Positions 56,424 to 64,000 of a stretch of DNA of 64,000 bases are shown here, in pieces (positions within the stretch are counted from its first letter, which is position 1; each line of letters starts with the position of its first letter). The notes under the pieces were generated by a model. That model was given only the letters and a program-made list of their open reading frames with translations, did not search any database and was not told where the DNA came from. Made by a program: the position numbers and the translations under genes. The stretch comes from Falsirhodobacter flavus (GTDB taxonomy: Bacteria; Pseudomonadota; Alphaproteobacteria; Rhodobacterales; Rhodobacteraceae), in contig JARWBI010000001.1 in assembly GCA_029846755.1 (NCBI GenBank), forward strand, positions 372,001 through 436,000, in the 5' to 3' direction.

Positions 56424-57454
56424 TTGTCCCACGCGACGTCTTCGCGCGTCAGCGGCGTCAGGGTGGCGCCCAGAAGACAGATCGCGCCGCCGCCATCGGT
56501 GATCGCGAACCCGCCCGGCGCGGGGGCGATGCCGCTGGCATCCGGTCGCGCATGCCGGTCCAGCGGCGCGCCGTCCGCGGCATGGATCATTACCACCCCG
56601 CCGGGTGGCGAGGTCATCCCGATGCGTCCGTCTGCGGCCCATGCGATCGATCCGGCATATCCGCGCATGGCGAACATGTCCGCCTCTGCGGGCCAGCACA
56701 GGGTCGGCGTTTCGCCCGGGCGGTGGATCCCCAGAAGCGGCACGGGCTCGGCTGGATCGCCCTCCCATTGCATGGCGAAAGCGACGGCACCTTCGCGCAG
56801 GGCAAGATGGCGGATCGAAAGCTGAGGGAACTCCGGGATCTCCACCACCTCCCGCACCGCGCCATCGGCCAGATAGGCGAGGCTCGGGCGCATCGTGTCG
56901 ATGTTCAGCTTGCTGCGGTCCTGCGGGTCGGTGCGGATGCCGCCATTGGCGATGACCAGCGTGTCGGTGCCGGGGATGCGCCGGATCTCGTGCGGGCCGA
57001 TCCCGCCCGACGGGAATTCGTCCAAGCGGCTGTAGTTCCGCGCGTCCCAGACGCCGACGCGCCCTTCGGAGGTTTCCGCCACCACCTCGGATGTCCAAAG
57101 CAGCGTGCCATCCTGCGAAAATGCGCCGTGGCCGTTGAACTGCCGCCCCTCGGGCGGGGTCAGGCGGGCGCGCAGGGTGCCGGTGGCGCAGTCGATCACC
57201 AGCGCATAGGTGCCGGGGCGGCGCGCGAAGGCGACGGCCTCGGGGCGGCTGGGATGGGCGGCGGCGGCATGCCCGCGCGAAGGGAGCGGGATGCGGAAAA
57301 GCACGCGCCCATCCGCAGCGATCCCGTGCAACGCATGGCTGTCATCGGGCAGGCGGGCGGCGGCCAGCCATGCCGGGCTGCCCGCGTCGGCCCATCCCAC
57401 GCGCGGCATTGCGCTGGCCACAAGTCCTGCAAGAAAGAGCCTGCGCGTCGCCAT
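56390..57454 (-). CDS. DUF1513 periplasmic protein with Tat signal
   Basis: A 354-residue beta-propeller-like protein. The N-terminus TRRLFLAGLVASAMPRVGWA is a twin-arginine signal, so it is probably exported folded. The repeats GHAAAAHPSRPEAVAFARRP, GHGAFSQDGTLLWTSEV and GGIGPHEIRRIPGTDTLVIA are typical DUF1513. Last gene of the leftward iron cluster, 2 bases after the imelysin-like gene. It is consistently found with DUF1111 and imelysin genes; the exact function is unknown. Confidence 0.88.
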   Translation of the reverse strand: MATRRLFLAGLVASAMPRVGWADAGSPAWLAAARLPDDSHALHGIAADGRVLFRIPLPSRGHAAAAHPSRPEAVAFARRPGTYALVIDCATGTLRARLTPPEGRQFNGHGAFSQDGTLLWTSEVVAETSEGRVGVWDARNYSRLDEFPSGGIGPHEIRRIPGTDTLVIANGGIRTDPQDRSKLNIDTMRPSLAYLADGAVREVVEIPEFPQLSIRHLALREGAVAFAMQWEGDPAEPVPLLGIHRPGETPTLCWPAEADMFAMRGYAGSIAWAADGRIGMTSPPGGVVMIHAADGAPLDRHARPDASGIAPAPGGFAITDGGGAICLLGATLTPLTREDVAWDNHLVAIASTIA

Positions 57455-57456
57455 CG

Positions 57457-58410
57457 TCAGTCCCCATCCGCGGCGTTGAACCCCGTTCCGACGCCAAGTG
57501 CGCCGCCGATCTCATCCTCGACCGCATCGCTGACGGCAAGAAGCTGCTGCCGAAGGATTTCCAGCTTCAGCCGCCCGGCGGGATCCGCAACGCCCGCGAA
57601 ATCCGCATCGTCCATCCGGTCCGCGAAACGCCGCGCCTTTTCCATCGCCTTGAAGGTGCGCGGAATGTCGGGTTTCAGCGAAAGCGCGTCCGCCTCGATC
57701 GCGGCCAGCGAAAGCCGCAGGTTGCGAAGGCTGCGCTGCGACAGCCGCGCCTCTGCCCGTTCGGGGCGGGGATGGTCGAAGGAACCCATCGGACGGCCAA
57801 GCCGCATGTCGGCGTTGAAGGCAAGGCCCGTCACGATCTGGGTGTAGATCGCCTGCGTCGCCTCCTCTCGTGTCAAGAAACGGTGGTTTTCGGCCGTTCC
57901 CGCCGACAGCATCAGCCCCGCGAACGGGTACCATTCTTCAAGGATCGCGGCGGCCATGCGCGCCAGATCCTCCGATGCGGCGACGATCACGTCGCAGCCC
58001 CGGGCCGAGGAATAGGCCGGGTCGTAAAGCAGACGCTCCAGCGCAAAAAGACCGCGCGCGGCGACGGACTGGCGCTCGAACCCGTCCAGCGGCGCTGTCC
58101 CTTGGGTCAACTCGTCCAGCACGCGCTTGCCCGTGCCGCGCGTATCCGGCCAGAAGGCGATGGCCAGACCCCGGCCTGCATCCTCGACCGGGCCGATGCG
58201 GATATGGGCGACGGCGATCCATGCGTCGAAGGCGTCGTTGAACAGCGGGATCAGCACATCGCGCGCGCAGGTGTCACCCGCTGCATCCGCCAGCGTGGCC
58301 GTCGTCGCCGCAAAGCGCTGGTATCCCGGCCCGATTCGCGTGTTCACCGCCGCCGCCGTATCGGCGAGGGCCGGGGCAGCCATCAGGGCCAGCGCGAGCA
58401 GGGTCTTCAT
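57457..58410 (-). CDS. imelysin family protein (second copy)
   Basis: A 317-residue secreted imelysin/peptidase M75-like protein. Signal peptide KTLLALALMAAPALA, then helical repeats. The place of the family GxHxxE motif reads GLFALERLLYDP, keeping Gly and Glu but not His, as in other proteins of this partner subgroup. ATG 58410 overlaps the DUF1111 stop by ATGA. It is probably part of a periplasmic iron-handling set with the di-heme protein. Confidence 0.87.
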   Translation of the reverse strand: MKTLLALALMAAPALADTAAAVNTRIGPGYQRFAATTATLADAAGDTCARDVLIPLFNDAFDAWIAVAHIRIGPVEDAGRGLAIAFWPDTRGTGKRVLDELTQGTAPLDGFERQSVAARGLFALERLLYDPAYSSARGCDVIVAASEDLARMAAAILEEWYPFAGLMLSAGTAENHRFLTREEATQAIYTQIVTGLAFNADMRLGRPMGSFDHPRPERAEARLSQRSLRNLRLSLAAIEADALSLKPDIPRTFKAMEKARRFADRMDDADFAGVADPAGRLKLEILRQQLLAVSDAVEDEIGGALGVGTGFNAADGD

Positions 58411-59915
58411 CAAAGGCTCTCCAGAAAGGCCAGCAGCGCGGCCCGGTCTTCTGCGGCAAGATGCGCCGCCTTGTCGCGGGCGGCACGTCCTTCGCCATCA
58501 TGCCACAGGATCGCCTCCAGCAGCGAACGCGCGCGCCCGTCATGCAGATAGGACTGTGTGCCTGTGACAGTTTCGGTCATCCCTATGCCCCAAAGCGGCG
58601 GCGTGCGCCATTCGCGGCCCGTCGCGCGGGCTTCGGGCCGGTCGTCTGCCAGCCCTTCGCCCATGTCGTGCAACAGCAGGTCGGTATAGGGCCAGATCAG
58701 CTGGAAGCTCTGCTCGGGGCGGCCCTCCAGCCGGTGGGTCACGAATTTCGGGACGTGGCAGGCGGGGCAGCCCGCTTCGTGGAACATCCGCTTGCCGCGC
58801 AATACCTGCGCATCCCCGGCATCCGGGCGCTCCGGCACACCGAGGTTGCGGGCATAGAAGGTCACGAGGTCGAGGCTTTGCGCGTCCACCTCCAGCCCCT
58901 CGCGGATGCCCGGCTCCTCCCCGTCGGGGGCGGTGCGGCAGGCGGTCTGTTCGGGCATGCATTCACCCCAAGGGGCAGGGAACAGCACGGTCGAAAGGCC
59001 CATGTCGCCCGCGAAGGCGCTGGCCGATTGCTGGCGGATCGTCGGCTGGCCCGCCTTCAGCCCGAAGCGGCCCAGCATGATCCCGTGTTCCACCGACCCC
59101 ACGATATTCGCCCGCCCCGAGATGCCGTCGCGATCTGCGTCATCCTCGTCGGCATGGGCAAGGATATCGGCAGCGGGAATCGCCTCCAGCAGACCCAGCC
59201 CGATCATCTGCGGCGCAACGCGGGGCGACAGCATGACGTCCGGGGCAAGCGGGCCATAACCGGGGTTGGCGATGGAATAGGCAGGACGGCGCAGGGTCAC
59301 GACCGTTCCGTCGCCCAGCGTCACGGGCAGGTCGGTCCATTCGGTGTCCATCCGGCCTTCGGCGGCGTGACCGGGCAGGGCCAGATCCTGAAGCTGTTCG
59401 CCATAGGTCGGATCGGGACTTGTGGCGATATAATCCGCGATCTCCTTCGGGGTGGTCCCGCCGGGGACCGACAGACGCAGGAAGATCGAGATGCGGTCGT
59501 CCTGCGGCCCCTCGGGCGGGTGGCCGCGCCCATCCTTGACATGGCAGCTTTGGCAGGCGCGGGCGTTATAGAGCGGGCCAAGCCCGTCCGAGGCCAGCGT
59601 CGAAGACGGCGACCCGACCCACAGCTTGCGGAACAGCGCGTTGCCCAGTTTGAAATCCATTTCGGACGCGAAGGGCATGTTGCCGGACGGGTCCGAAAAG
59701 GCATCGGCGGTCGTTCGGCGCCGCACGGTCGCGGCCCCGGCAGGCAGGTGTTCAAACGCTTCGGGTGCGCTGAAATCGGTGGGCGGGGCAAGAACCGCGG
59801 CGATGCGTGCGGCCTCGTCCCGGGTGCGGGGGGTGGCCGGCAGATGCGCGTCACTGGCCGTCCACGCCGCAAGCGGCTGCGCGCAAAACAGGAACACGGG
59901 CAATAGGCGCAACAT
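58410..59915 (-). CDS. di-heme oxidoreductase family (DUF1111) protein
   Basis: A 501-residue secreted c-type cytochrome. After a signal peptide (LRLLPVFLFCAQPLAAW) come two heme motifs: CQSCHVKDGRGHPP in the first third and CPACHVPKF in the last third. It belongs to the DUF1111/thiol-oxidoreductase group related to MauG-type di-heme proteins. ATG 59915 has AAGAGG upstream; a TTG six bases earlier is in frame. It sits between bfr and the second imelysin, coupled to the latter by ATGA. Confidence 0.9.
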   Translation of the reverse strand: MLRLLPVFLFCAQPLAAWTASDAHLPATPRTRDEAARIAAVLAPPTDFSAPEAFEHLPAGAATVRRRTTADAFSDPSGNMPFASEMDFKLGNALFRKLWVGSPSSTLASDGLGPLYNARACQSCHVKDGRGHPPEGPQDDRISIFLRLSVPGGTTPKEIADYIATSPDPTYGEQLQDLALPGHAAEGRMDTEWTDLPVTLGDGTVVTLRRPAYSIANPGYGPLAPDVMLSPRVAPQMIGLGLLEAIPAADILAHADEDDADRDGISGRANIVGSVEHGIMLGRFGLKAGQPTIRQQSASAFAGDMGLSTVLFPAPWGECMPEQTACRTAPDGEEPGIREGLEVDAQSLDLVTFYARNLGVPERPDAGDAQVLRGKRMFHEAGCPACHVPKFVTHRLEGRPEQSFQLIWPYTDLLLHDMGEGLADDRPEARATGREWRTPPLWGIGMTETVTGTQSYLHDGRARSLLEAILWHDGEGRAARDKAAHLAAEDRAALLAFLESL

Positions 59916-59971
59916 GGACAAACCTCTTGGTTGTCGGTGTCGCGCCTTTGTTCGCCTGTTTCAACGAAATT

Positions 59972-59995
59972 CTTGCCGCCACCGGGGGCGGCAAG
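59972..59995 (-). terminator. hairpin between bfr and the DUF1111 gene
   Basis: CTTGCCGCC and GGCGGCAAG form a perfect 9-bp stem over a six-base loop, 4 bases past the bfr stop. AATTTCGTT follows on the minus strand, so partial termination or 3'-end protection is likely. Confidence 0.5.
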
Positions 59996-59998
59996 CAT

Positions 59999-60484
59999 TC
60001 ATTCCGCTTCGGATGCGGGTTTGGCGTTCAGCAGGCCGTAATTCTGCTCGCCGATGTCGTTCAGCAGCGACAGCTGGGTTTCAAGGTAATCGAGATGGCC
60101 TTCCTCGTCCTTCAGCAGCTCCTCGAACAGGTTCTTGGACACGTAATCCTTGACGCTTTCGCAATGATCGCGCGCCTCGGTATACAGCTTGATCGCGTCT
60201 TCCTCGGCGGCCTTGTCGGCCTCCAGCGTCTCGCGCAGGGTCTGGCCGATGCGCAGCGGGTCCAGGCGCTGAAGGTTCGGGTGGCCTTCAAGAAAGATGA
60301 TGCGCTTGATGAAATTGTCGGCGTGGTTCATCTCCTCGATGCTTTCCGCGCGCGACTTGTCGGCAATCTTGCCGTAACCCCAATCTTCTTGCAGGCGATA
60401 GTGCAGCCAGTACTGGCTCACGGCCGTCAGCTCGGACCTAAGTCCGGCGTTGAGATATTCGATGACCTTCGGATCGCCCTTCAT
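59999..60484 (-). CDS. bfr: bacterioferritin
   Basis: Iron-storage protein, 161 residues. [20 protein letters not shown] at the N-terminus, ferroxidase ligands Glu18, Glu51 and His54, and heme-ligand Met52 in [20 protein letters not shown] are all present; later [12 protein letters not shown] carries the second Glu/His pair. ATG 60484 is the family start. It overlaps the 3' end of the ferredoxin gene by 47 bases in another frame. Confidence 0.95.
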   Translation of the reverse strand: MKGDPKVIEYLNAGLRSELTAVSQYWLHYRLQEDWGYGKIADKSRAESIEEMNHADNFIKRIIFLEGHPNLQRLDPLRIGQTLRETLEADKAAEEDAIKLYTEARDHCESVKDYVSKNLFEELLKDEEGHLDYLETQLSLLNDIGEQNYGLLNAKPASEAE

Positions 60485-60725
60485 GTCCCTCGTCCTTGGC
60501 TGAAACGCGGCGCAGGCCGCGCAGGTTGCTTGGGACTTCAAAGCTGTCGCATCTGCGCATGGTGTCAAGAAGCAAGGGCATGCAGCCGCCGCAATCCGCG
60601 CGTTTTCCCAGCGCGCGATAGACTTTGCCGGGCGTGATAATGGTGGCCGGGTCCGACTGGCGCATCCATTCCACGGCGGATCGGATGTCGTTGTCGGTGA
60701 TGTTCATGCAGTGGCAGACGATCAT
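60438..60725 (-). CDS. bfd: bacterioferritin-associated ferredoxin (Bfd)
   Basis: A 95-residue [2Fe-2S] protein that reduces bacterioferritin to release iron. C4, C6 ([14 protein letters not shown]) and C45, C48 ([10 protein letters not shown]) form the CxC/CxxC cluster site. The core ends near residue 66; the remaining tail of about 28 residues is rich in Arg, Glu and His and is encoded over the bfr start. Bfd proteins are usually about 65-75 residues, so the tail may be accidental. It begins 4 bases after the imelysin stop. Confidence 0.9.
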   Translation of the reverse strand: MIVCHCMNITDNDIRSAVEWMRQSDPATIITPGKVYRALGKRADCGGCMPLLLDTMRRCDSFEVPSNLRGLRRVSAKDEGHEGRSEGHRISQRRT

Positions 60726-60729
60726 GATT

Positions 60730-61992
60730 TCACTGGAATACTGCGTTGGGGTTGTCGAGGCTGTCGGAGCCTTCGAAGGCGATGGCGTCGAGTTTCAGGG
60801 CAGTCACCGCCCGTTCGATCGTTTCGGTCTGCGCGACCAGCCCGTCGATGGCGGCGGTTATCAGGCGCTCGCCCTCCAGATTGTCGGCGGCAAGCATCTG
60901 GTCATAGGCCATCCCGCCCTCTGCCGCGCCTTTCAGGGCGGTCATCGCGCCCATCGTGTCGTCCAGCCGCAGCTTCAACTCGGTATCGACCTCGGGGGCG
61001 CGGGCGGCGACCAGTTCCGACAGGGAAGGGCCGGAAACCTCGGTCCCGTCCACGCGGGCATAGCGGCCCAGATAGACGTTACGGATGCCCAGACCGTCAT
61101 AGTAATGGCTGTTATGGGTGTTGTCGGAAAAGCAGTCATGCTCCTCCTCGGGGTCGTTCAGCATCAGGCCCAGCTTCATCCGCTCGCCCGCCTGTTCGCC
61201 GTAGGAGAGGCTCCCCATCCCGGTCAGCATCGCTCGAAGTCCGGCGGCGGGATCGTCCGTCACTGCCGCCCGCGCCGCGCCGCCTTCCGCCCAGTTTGCC
61301 GCCATCTCCTCCAGATCGCTTATCAGAAGGGTGCTGGCGGCCTTCAGATACTGGCCGCGGCGGTCGCAATTGCCGTTGGTGCAGCCCTCCGCCGCGTAAT
61401 CGGTCCAGGGGCGTTCCCCCGCGCCAGCCCCGGTGCCGTGCAGGTCCTGCCCCCAAAGCAGGAATTCGATGGCGTGATAGCCCGAGGCGACGTTCGATTC
61501 GATCCCGTCCGCCTCGTGCAGCGTTTCCGCGATCAGGGCAGGGGTGATCGCGCCTGCATCCACATCCGCCCCTGACAGCGTGAAGTTGGGATGCGCGATG
61601 ACGTTCAGCGTGGCGAAGTCGTTATCCTCGGCTCCGCCATAGGCGGCGTCGACATAGTCGATCAGCCCCTCATCCAGCGGCCATGCGTTCACGCGGCCTT
61701 CCCAGTCGTCCACGATAGGGTTGCCGAAGCGGAACACCTCGGTCTGCTGATAGGGGACGCGCGCGGCCAGCCATGCGGCCCGGGCTGCGTCCAGCGCATC
61801 CTGCGACGGCGCGGCCAGCAGCGCGTCGATGGCCACGTCCAGCGCCCGCGCGGTGGTCAGGCTGTCGGCATAGCCCGCCTCGGCGATGTCGGCATAGGTG
61901 TCCGCCACCTCGGCCTCGGTTACGGCGAAAGCGGGCAGGGCCGCCATCGCGGCGCATGCGGCCAGAACTGCGCAGAGGGGGTGATGGGTCAT
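60730..61992 (-). CDS. imelysin family periplasmic protein (IrpA-like)
   Basis: A 420-residue secreted imelysin/IrpA protein. Signal peptide LCAVLAACAAMAALPAFA, then YADIAEAGYADSLTTARAL and FRFGNPIVDDWEGRVNAWPL. The GxHxxE motif is intact in SGYHAIEFLLWGQD, and YLKAASTLLISDLEEM and SYGEQAGERMKL complete the family pattern. Imelysins are iron-regulated and linked to uptake. It is downstream of hemP, separated by 75 bases that contain a stem-loop. Confidence 0.93.
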   Translation of the reverse strand: MTHHPLCAVLAACAAMAALPAFAVTEAEVADTYADIAEAGYADSLTTARALDVAIDALLAAPSQDALDAARAAWLAARVPYQQTEVFRFGNPIVDDWEGRVNAWPLDEGLIDYVDAAYGGAEDNDFATLNVIAHPNFTLSGADVDAGAITPALIAETLHEADGIESNVASGYHAIEFLLWGQDLHGTGAGAGERPWTDYAAEGCTNGNCDRRGQYLKAASTLLISDLEEMAANWAEGGAARAAVTDDPAAGLRAMLTGMGSLSYGEQAGERMKLGLMLNDPEEEHDCFSDNTHNSHYYDGLGIRNVYLGRYARVDGTEVSGPSLSELVAARAPEVDTELKLRLDDTMGAMTALKGAAEGGMAYDQMLAADNLEGERLITAAIDGLVAQTETIERAVTALKLDAIAFEGSDSLDNPNAVFQ

Positions 61993-62033
61993 GATCGCTC
62001 GCTGGGCTGGGGATGCCGGGCTGGAATTGCGGC

Positions 62034-62052
62034 CGCGCCGGGTGCCGGCGCG
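62034..62052 (-). other. 8-bp GC hairpin between hemP and imelysin
   Basis: CGCGCCGG and CCGGCGCG pair perfectly around GTG. There is no T run, so it may protect an mRNA end or adjust expression between the two genes. Confidence 0.4.
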
Positions 62053-62067
62053 ACCGGGCGGGGAGGC

Positions 62068-62229
62068 TTATTTCGTCAGGATCAGCTTGCCCGCGCGGGT
62101 GATCCGCAGGCTGTAGACCTGACCGTGCAGCACGATGCGCGCCTGCGTTCCGCCATCGGTCAGGCGGGTGGCGTCATGCACCGGAATGCCGGTTTCGATG
62201 AGGTTCAGGGGATCGGTCATCGCGTTCAT
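62068..62229 (-). CDS. hemP: hemin uptake protein HemP
   Basis: A 53-residue HemP-family protein, usually co-regulated with heme or iron uptake. The C-terminal half ARIVLHGQVYSLRITRAGKL with the end ILTK is the diagnostic motif. ATG 62229 has GGAG 7 bases upstream; ATG 62220 is also in frame. It overlaps the 43-residue ORF upstream by 4 bases (ATGA) and is the second gene after the iron-type operator. Confidence 0.88.
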   Translation of the reverse strand: MNAMTDPLNLIETGIPVHDATRLTDGGTQARIVLHGQVYSLRITRAGKLILTK

Positions 62230-62357
62230 GCTGCACGCTCCATACGGTCGATAAGTGCTGTGAAACCCGTGGTTCCGGGGGCAAGGCCCGCCAGCGCCTG
62301 GCGCAGAATCTCGCCCAGACAGGGTTCGGGGGTGATGGGTGTTCTTTCGGGCGTCAT
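62226..62357 (-). CDS. 43-residue protein at the head of the iron operon
   Basis: ATG 62357 follows GGAGAAAACCG, an ideal ribosome site, and the product reads MTPERTPITPEPCLGEILRQ then ALAGLAPGTTGFTALIDRME to the end. An amphipathic helical centre and a Pro-rich N-terminus are visible. The ATGA overlap with hemP implies coupled translation. The family is not known to me. It could be a regulatory leader peptide or a small heme/iron accessory protein. Confidence 0.6.
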   Translation of the reverse strand: MTPERTPITPEPCLGEILRQALAGLAPGTTGFTALIDRMERAA

Positions 62358-62411
62358 CGGTTTTCTCCGTCCGCGGCTGCCCGAAAGGGCTGGCTCGGAT
62401 GAAGGAAAGGT

Positions 62412-62424
62412 GACTGAAAAAGTC
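62412..62424. promoter_or_regulatory. GACT-N5-AGTC palindrome, IscR / Iron-Rhodo-like operator
   Basis: GACTGAAAAAGTC stands 55 bases before the first gene of the leftward iron operon. It fits the core of the IscR type I consensus (GACTRWWWYAGTC) at all but one position and resembles the Iron-Rhodo box described for Rhodobacterales. A related half site, GACT, recurs at 62436. I infer iron/Fe-S control of the hemP operon. Confidence 0.6.
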
Positions 62425-62547
62425 GGAGTTGTAAAGACTGATTTTTTTGGTCGGAAATAGGGTCGCAAGCGGATGCTTGCCGTCGTCATGGAACGGTCGC
62501 ATCCTGCGGCCCATATCGATGTCAGTTCAACCAGTGGAGTGAGGACG

Positions 62548-63261
62548 ATGAAGGACGCGAAAAACATCCTGGACAGCCTGATCCAGAACTTCGGCCAAAG
62601 CCGCACGCAGGGTGGGCTGGGCGGCATGGCCGAACAGGCCAAGGGCGCATGGGATCGCCAGTCGGGCATGACCAAGGGCGCGATTGCCGGCGGCGGTCTG
62701 CTTGCGTTGCTGCTGGGCGGCAAGAACAGCGTCCGGATGGCAGGCGGCGCGATGAAGATGGGCGGGCTGGCCGTGGTCGGCAGCCTTGCCTACAAGGCGT
62801 TTCAGGACTGGCAGGCGGGCCAGAAGGCACAGGTCGGCGCCGAACCCGCCGCGACCCCGCTTCCCGCGCCCGAGGGCACTCCCTTCAACCCCACCGATCC
62901 CGAGGCTGCCGACGATCTGGCAACGCGGTTGGTGCAGACGATGGTCGCCGCCGCCAAGGCCGACGGTCACGTCACCCCGGACGAGCTTCAGCGCATCGAA
63001 TCGCAACTGGGCGAACTGGGTCTTGGCCCGGAGGCCGAGCGTCTGATCCAGGCGGAGCTTAACGCGCCGCTGGATGTCGGCCGCATCGCCGAGCTTGCCC
63101 GCACCCCCGAGGAAGCGGCAGAGATCTATACGATGTCGCTGCTGGTCGTGGACGAGGAGAACCCGGCCGAGAAGGGCTATCTTGCGATGCTGGCGGCGCG
63201 GCTGAACCTTGACCCGGGTCTGGTCGAACATCTGCACGCCAAGGTCGCGTCTGTCGCCTAA
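62548..63261 (+). CDS. TerB-like DUF533 protein
   Basis: A 237-residue protein of the DUF533/TerB-related family. The N-terminal helix LDSLIQNFGQSRTQGGLGGM precedes a glycine-rich hydrophobic part (TKGAIAGGGLLALLLGGKNS, MGGLAVVGSLAYKAFQDW). The C-terminal TerB-like helical domain (VQTMVAAAKADGHVTPDELQ; YLAMLAARLNLDPGLVEHL) follows. It is often seen as a membrane-associated protein of unknown role. ATG 62548 is preceded by GTGAGGACG. The stop overlaps the IclR stop by 4 bases. Confidence 0.87.
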   Translation: MKDAKNILDSLIQNFGQSRTQGGLGGMAEQAKGAWDRQSGMTKGAIAGGGLLALLLGGKNSVRMAGGAMKMGGLAVVGSLAYKAFQDWQAGQKAQVGAEPAATPLPAPEGTPFNPTDPEAADDLATRLVQTMVAAAKADGHVTPDELQRIESQLGELGLGPEAERLIQAELNAPLDVGRIAELARTPEEAAEIYTMSLLVVDEENPAEKGYLAMLAARLNLDPGLVEHLHAKVASVA

Positions 63262-64000
63262 GGGCCCGAACCGGCGGTGGCGGCGGTCAGAAGATCCGCC
63301 GCCGCACGCAGGGCGGTGCCCGCGCGCTGTGCATCCGACAGGCTGAGCCGGAACGCCGGGGCCGACAGCGACAGCGCCGCGATCGCCCGCCCGCCGCGCC
63401 CGAAGATCGGCGCGGCCACCCCTCGCATCCCCTCAAGGCTTTCCTGATCGTCCAGCGCGTGGCCCCTGTCGCGGATGCGCGACAACTCCCGGTCCAGCGC
63501 CGCCGCTGCGGTGATGGTCAGCGACGTGTGGCGCACCAGCGCCCCCGCCTCGACCGCACCCCAGGCCAGCAGCGCCTTGCCCGAGGCCGAGGCGTGAAGC
63601 GGCGCGCGGCTGCCCGGCGGGAAATTTGCGCGAAGCTGGCGCGGGCCTTCGGCTTCGGCCAGATGCAGCACCTCGCCGCCCGAGGCGATGGCCAGCGACA
63701 CGGTTTCCGAAAGCTCGTCGCGCAGACGGGCCATCGGGGCCGCGGCCCGCGCCACCAGCGAATCGCGGCGCAGGAATGCGTTTCCCAGACGGAACGCCCC
63801 CGCGCCGATGCGAAACCGCATGTCTTCGGATTCCACCATGCCCTCCGCCTCCAGCGTGGTCAGCGCGCGGAAGGTCGAGGCAAGCGGCTGCCCCCCGAGT
63901 TCCGCCGCCTCGGACACGGTCAGCCCGTCATGCGCCGCCAGAAGCCGCAAAAGCCGGATGGCGCGTTCGACGGCAACGACGGTGGAAGGGTCATCGGTTG
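63258..64000 (-). CDS. IclR family transcriptional regulator (5' end outside window)
   Basis: About 247 residues are visible; the frame stays open to the right edge (TVVAVERAIRLLRLLAAHDG precedes the helix-turn-helix), so a few codons are missing. The winged HTH is LTVSEAAELGGQPLASTFRA and the ligand domain has SLAIASGGEVLHLAEAEGPR, LHASASGKALLAWG and GMRGVAAPIFGRGGRAIAAL. These are standard IclR motifs. An internal TTG at 63950 would drop part of the DNA-binding helix and is not the true start. Target genes lie outside the view. Confidence 0.9.
   Translation of the reverse strand, partial: TDDPSTVVAVERAIRLLRLLAAHDGLTVSEAAELGGQPLASTFRALTTLEAEGMVESEDMRFRIGAGAFRLGNAFLRRDSLVARAAAPMARLRDELSETVSLAIASGGEVLHLAEAEGPRQLRANFPPGSRAPLHASASGKALLAWGAVEAGALVRHTSLTITAAAALDRELSRIRDRGHALDDQESLEGMRGVAAPIFGRGGRAIAALSLSAPAFRLSLSDAQRAGTALRAAADLLTAATAGSGP

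Overview
The window is a gene-dense, high-GC stretch of an alphaproteobacterial chromosome, most likely Rhodobacterales (Rhodobacteraceae/Paracoccaceae). The pointers are a CarD regulator beside a 7Fe ferredoxin, a GapR-type (DUF2312) nucleoid protein, a FYDLN-acid (TIGR02300) protein, an NDUFA12-type complex I accessory gene, an atypical stand-alone FliM-like protein, and the order NDUFA12-mlaD-DUF2155-aat-accC-accB. No insertion sequence, prophage, CRISPR array or rRNA was seen. Three tRNA genes are present (Asn-GTT, Thr-TGT, Ala-GGC). Genus was not determined.

Layout, 0-27 kb. fdxA (partial) and carD end at a bidirectional terminator facing a large PilM/GspL-PilP/GspC-like fusion gene. Then come a SIMPL protein, a LysE/RhtB exporter whose start codon lies in a strong hairpin, a PACE efflux protein, a GT-A-like protein, a CNNM/CorC-type membrane protein, an esterase, an OmpA protein, ubiA, rsmE and gshA. 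A tightly overlapping operon pyrB-rmuC-pyrC'-plsY-GNAT runs leftward; its dihydroorotase has lost the catalytic metal ligands and looks like a structural pseudoenzyme. After this: a type 4-like uracil-DNA glycosylase, moaB, a DsbD-alpha-like protein, yqgE, adenine deaminase, a DMT exporter, tRNA-Asn, a metallo-hydrolase and an EnvZ-like kinase.

Layout, 27-44 kb. clpP and clpX are separated by a perfect 12-bp terminator. The NDUFA12-mlaD-DUF2155 block converges on aat, which follows accB-accC. Then dedA, kup and a luciferase-like monooxygenase. A 359-bp non-coding gap rich in hairpins precedes opgG. Next is a signalling cluster: an XRE/ScfR-like regulator, a lone receiver domain, a 76-aa membrane protein and a CrbS/CbrA-like transporter-kinase. 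A lone FliM-like gene follows.

Layout, 44-64 kb. Small enzymes and conserved unknowns, gapR, two tRNAs bracketing a DksA/TraR-type zinc-finger gene and a methyltransferase, a YgjP-like metallopeptidase, a GntR-deoD pair, an aldo/keto reductase, an ABC ATPase/FtsX-permease/AttH-lipocalin triad and gluconokinase. The last 6 kb hold a leftward iron cluster: a 43-aa ORF, hemP, imelysin, bacterioferritin-associated ferredoxin, bacterioferritin, a di-heme DUF1111 protein, a second imelysin and DUF1513. A GACT-N5-AGTC palindrome resembling an IscR type I / Iron-Rhodo site lies just upstream. A TerB-family gene and a truncated IclR regulator close the window.

Most genes are packed into overlapping runs. 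Convergent neighbours repeatedly share a 4-bp overlap, four times as the palindrome CTAG, which supplies the stop codon on both strands.
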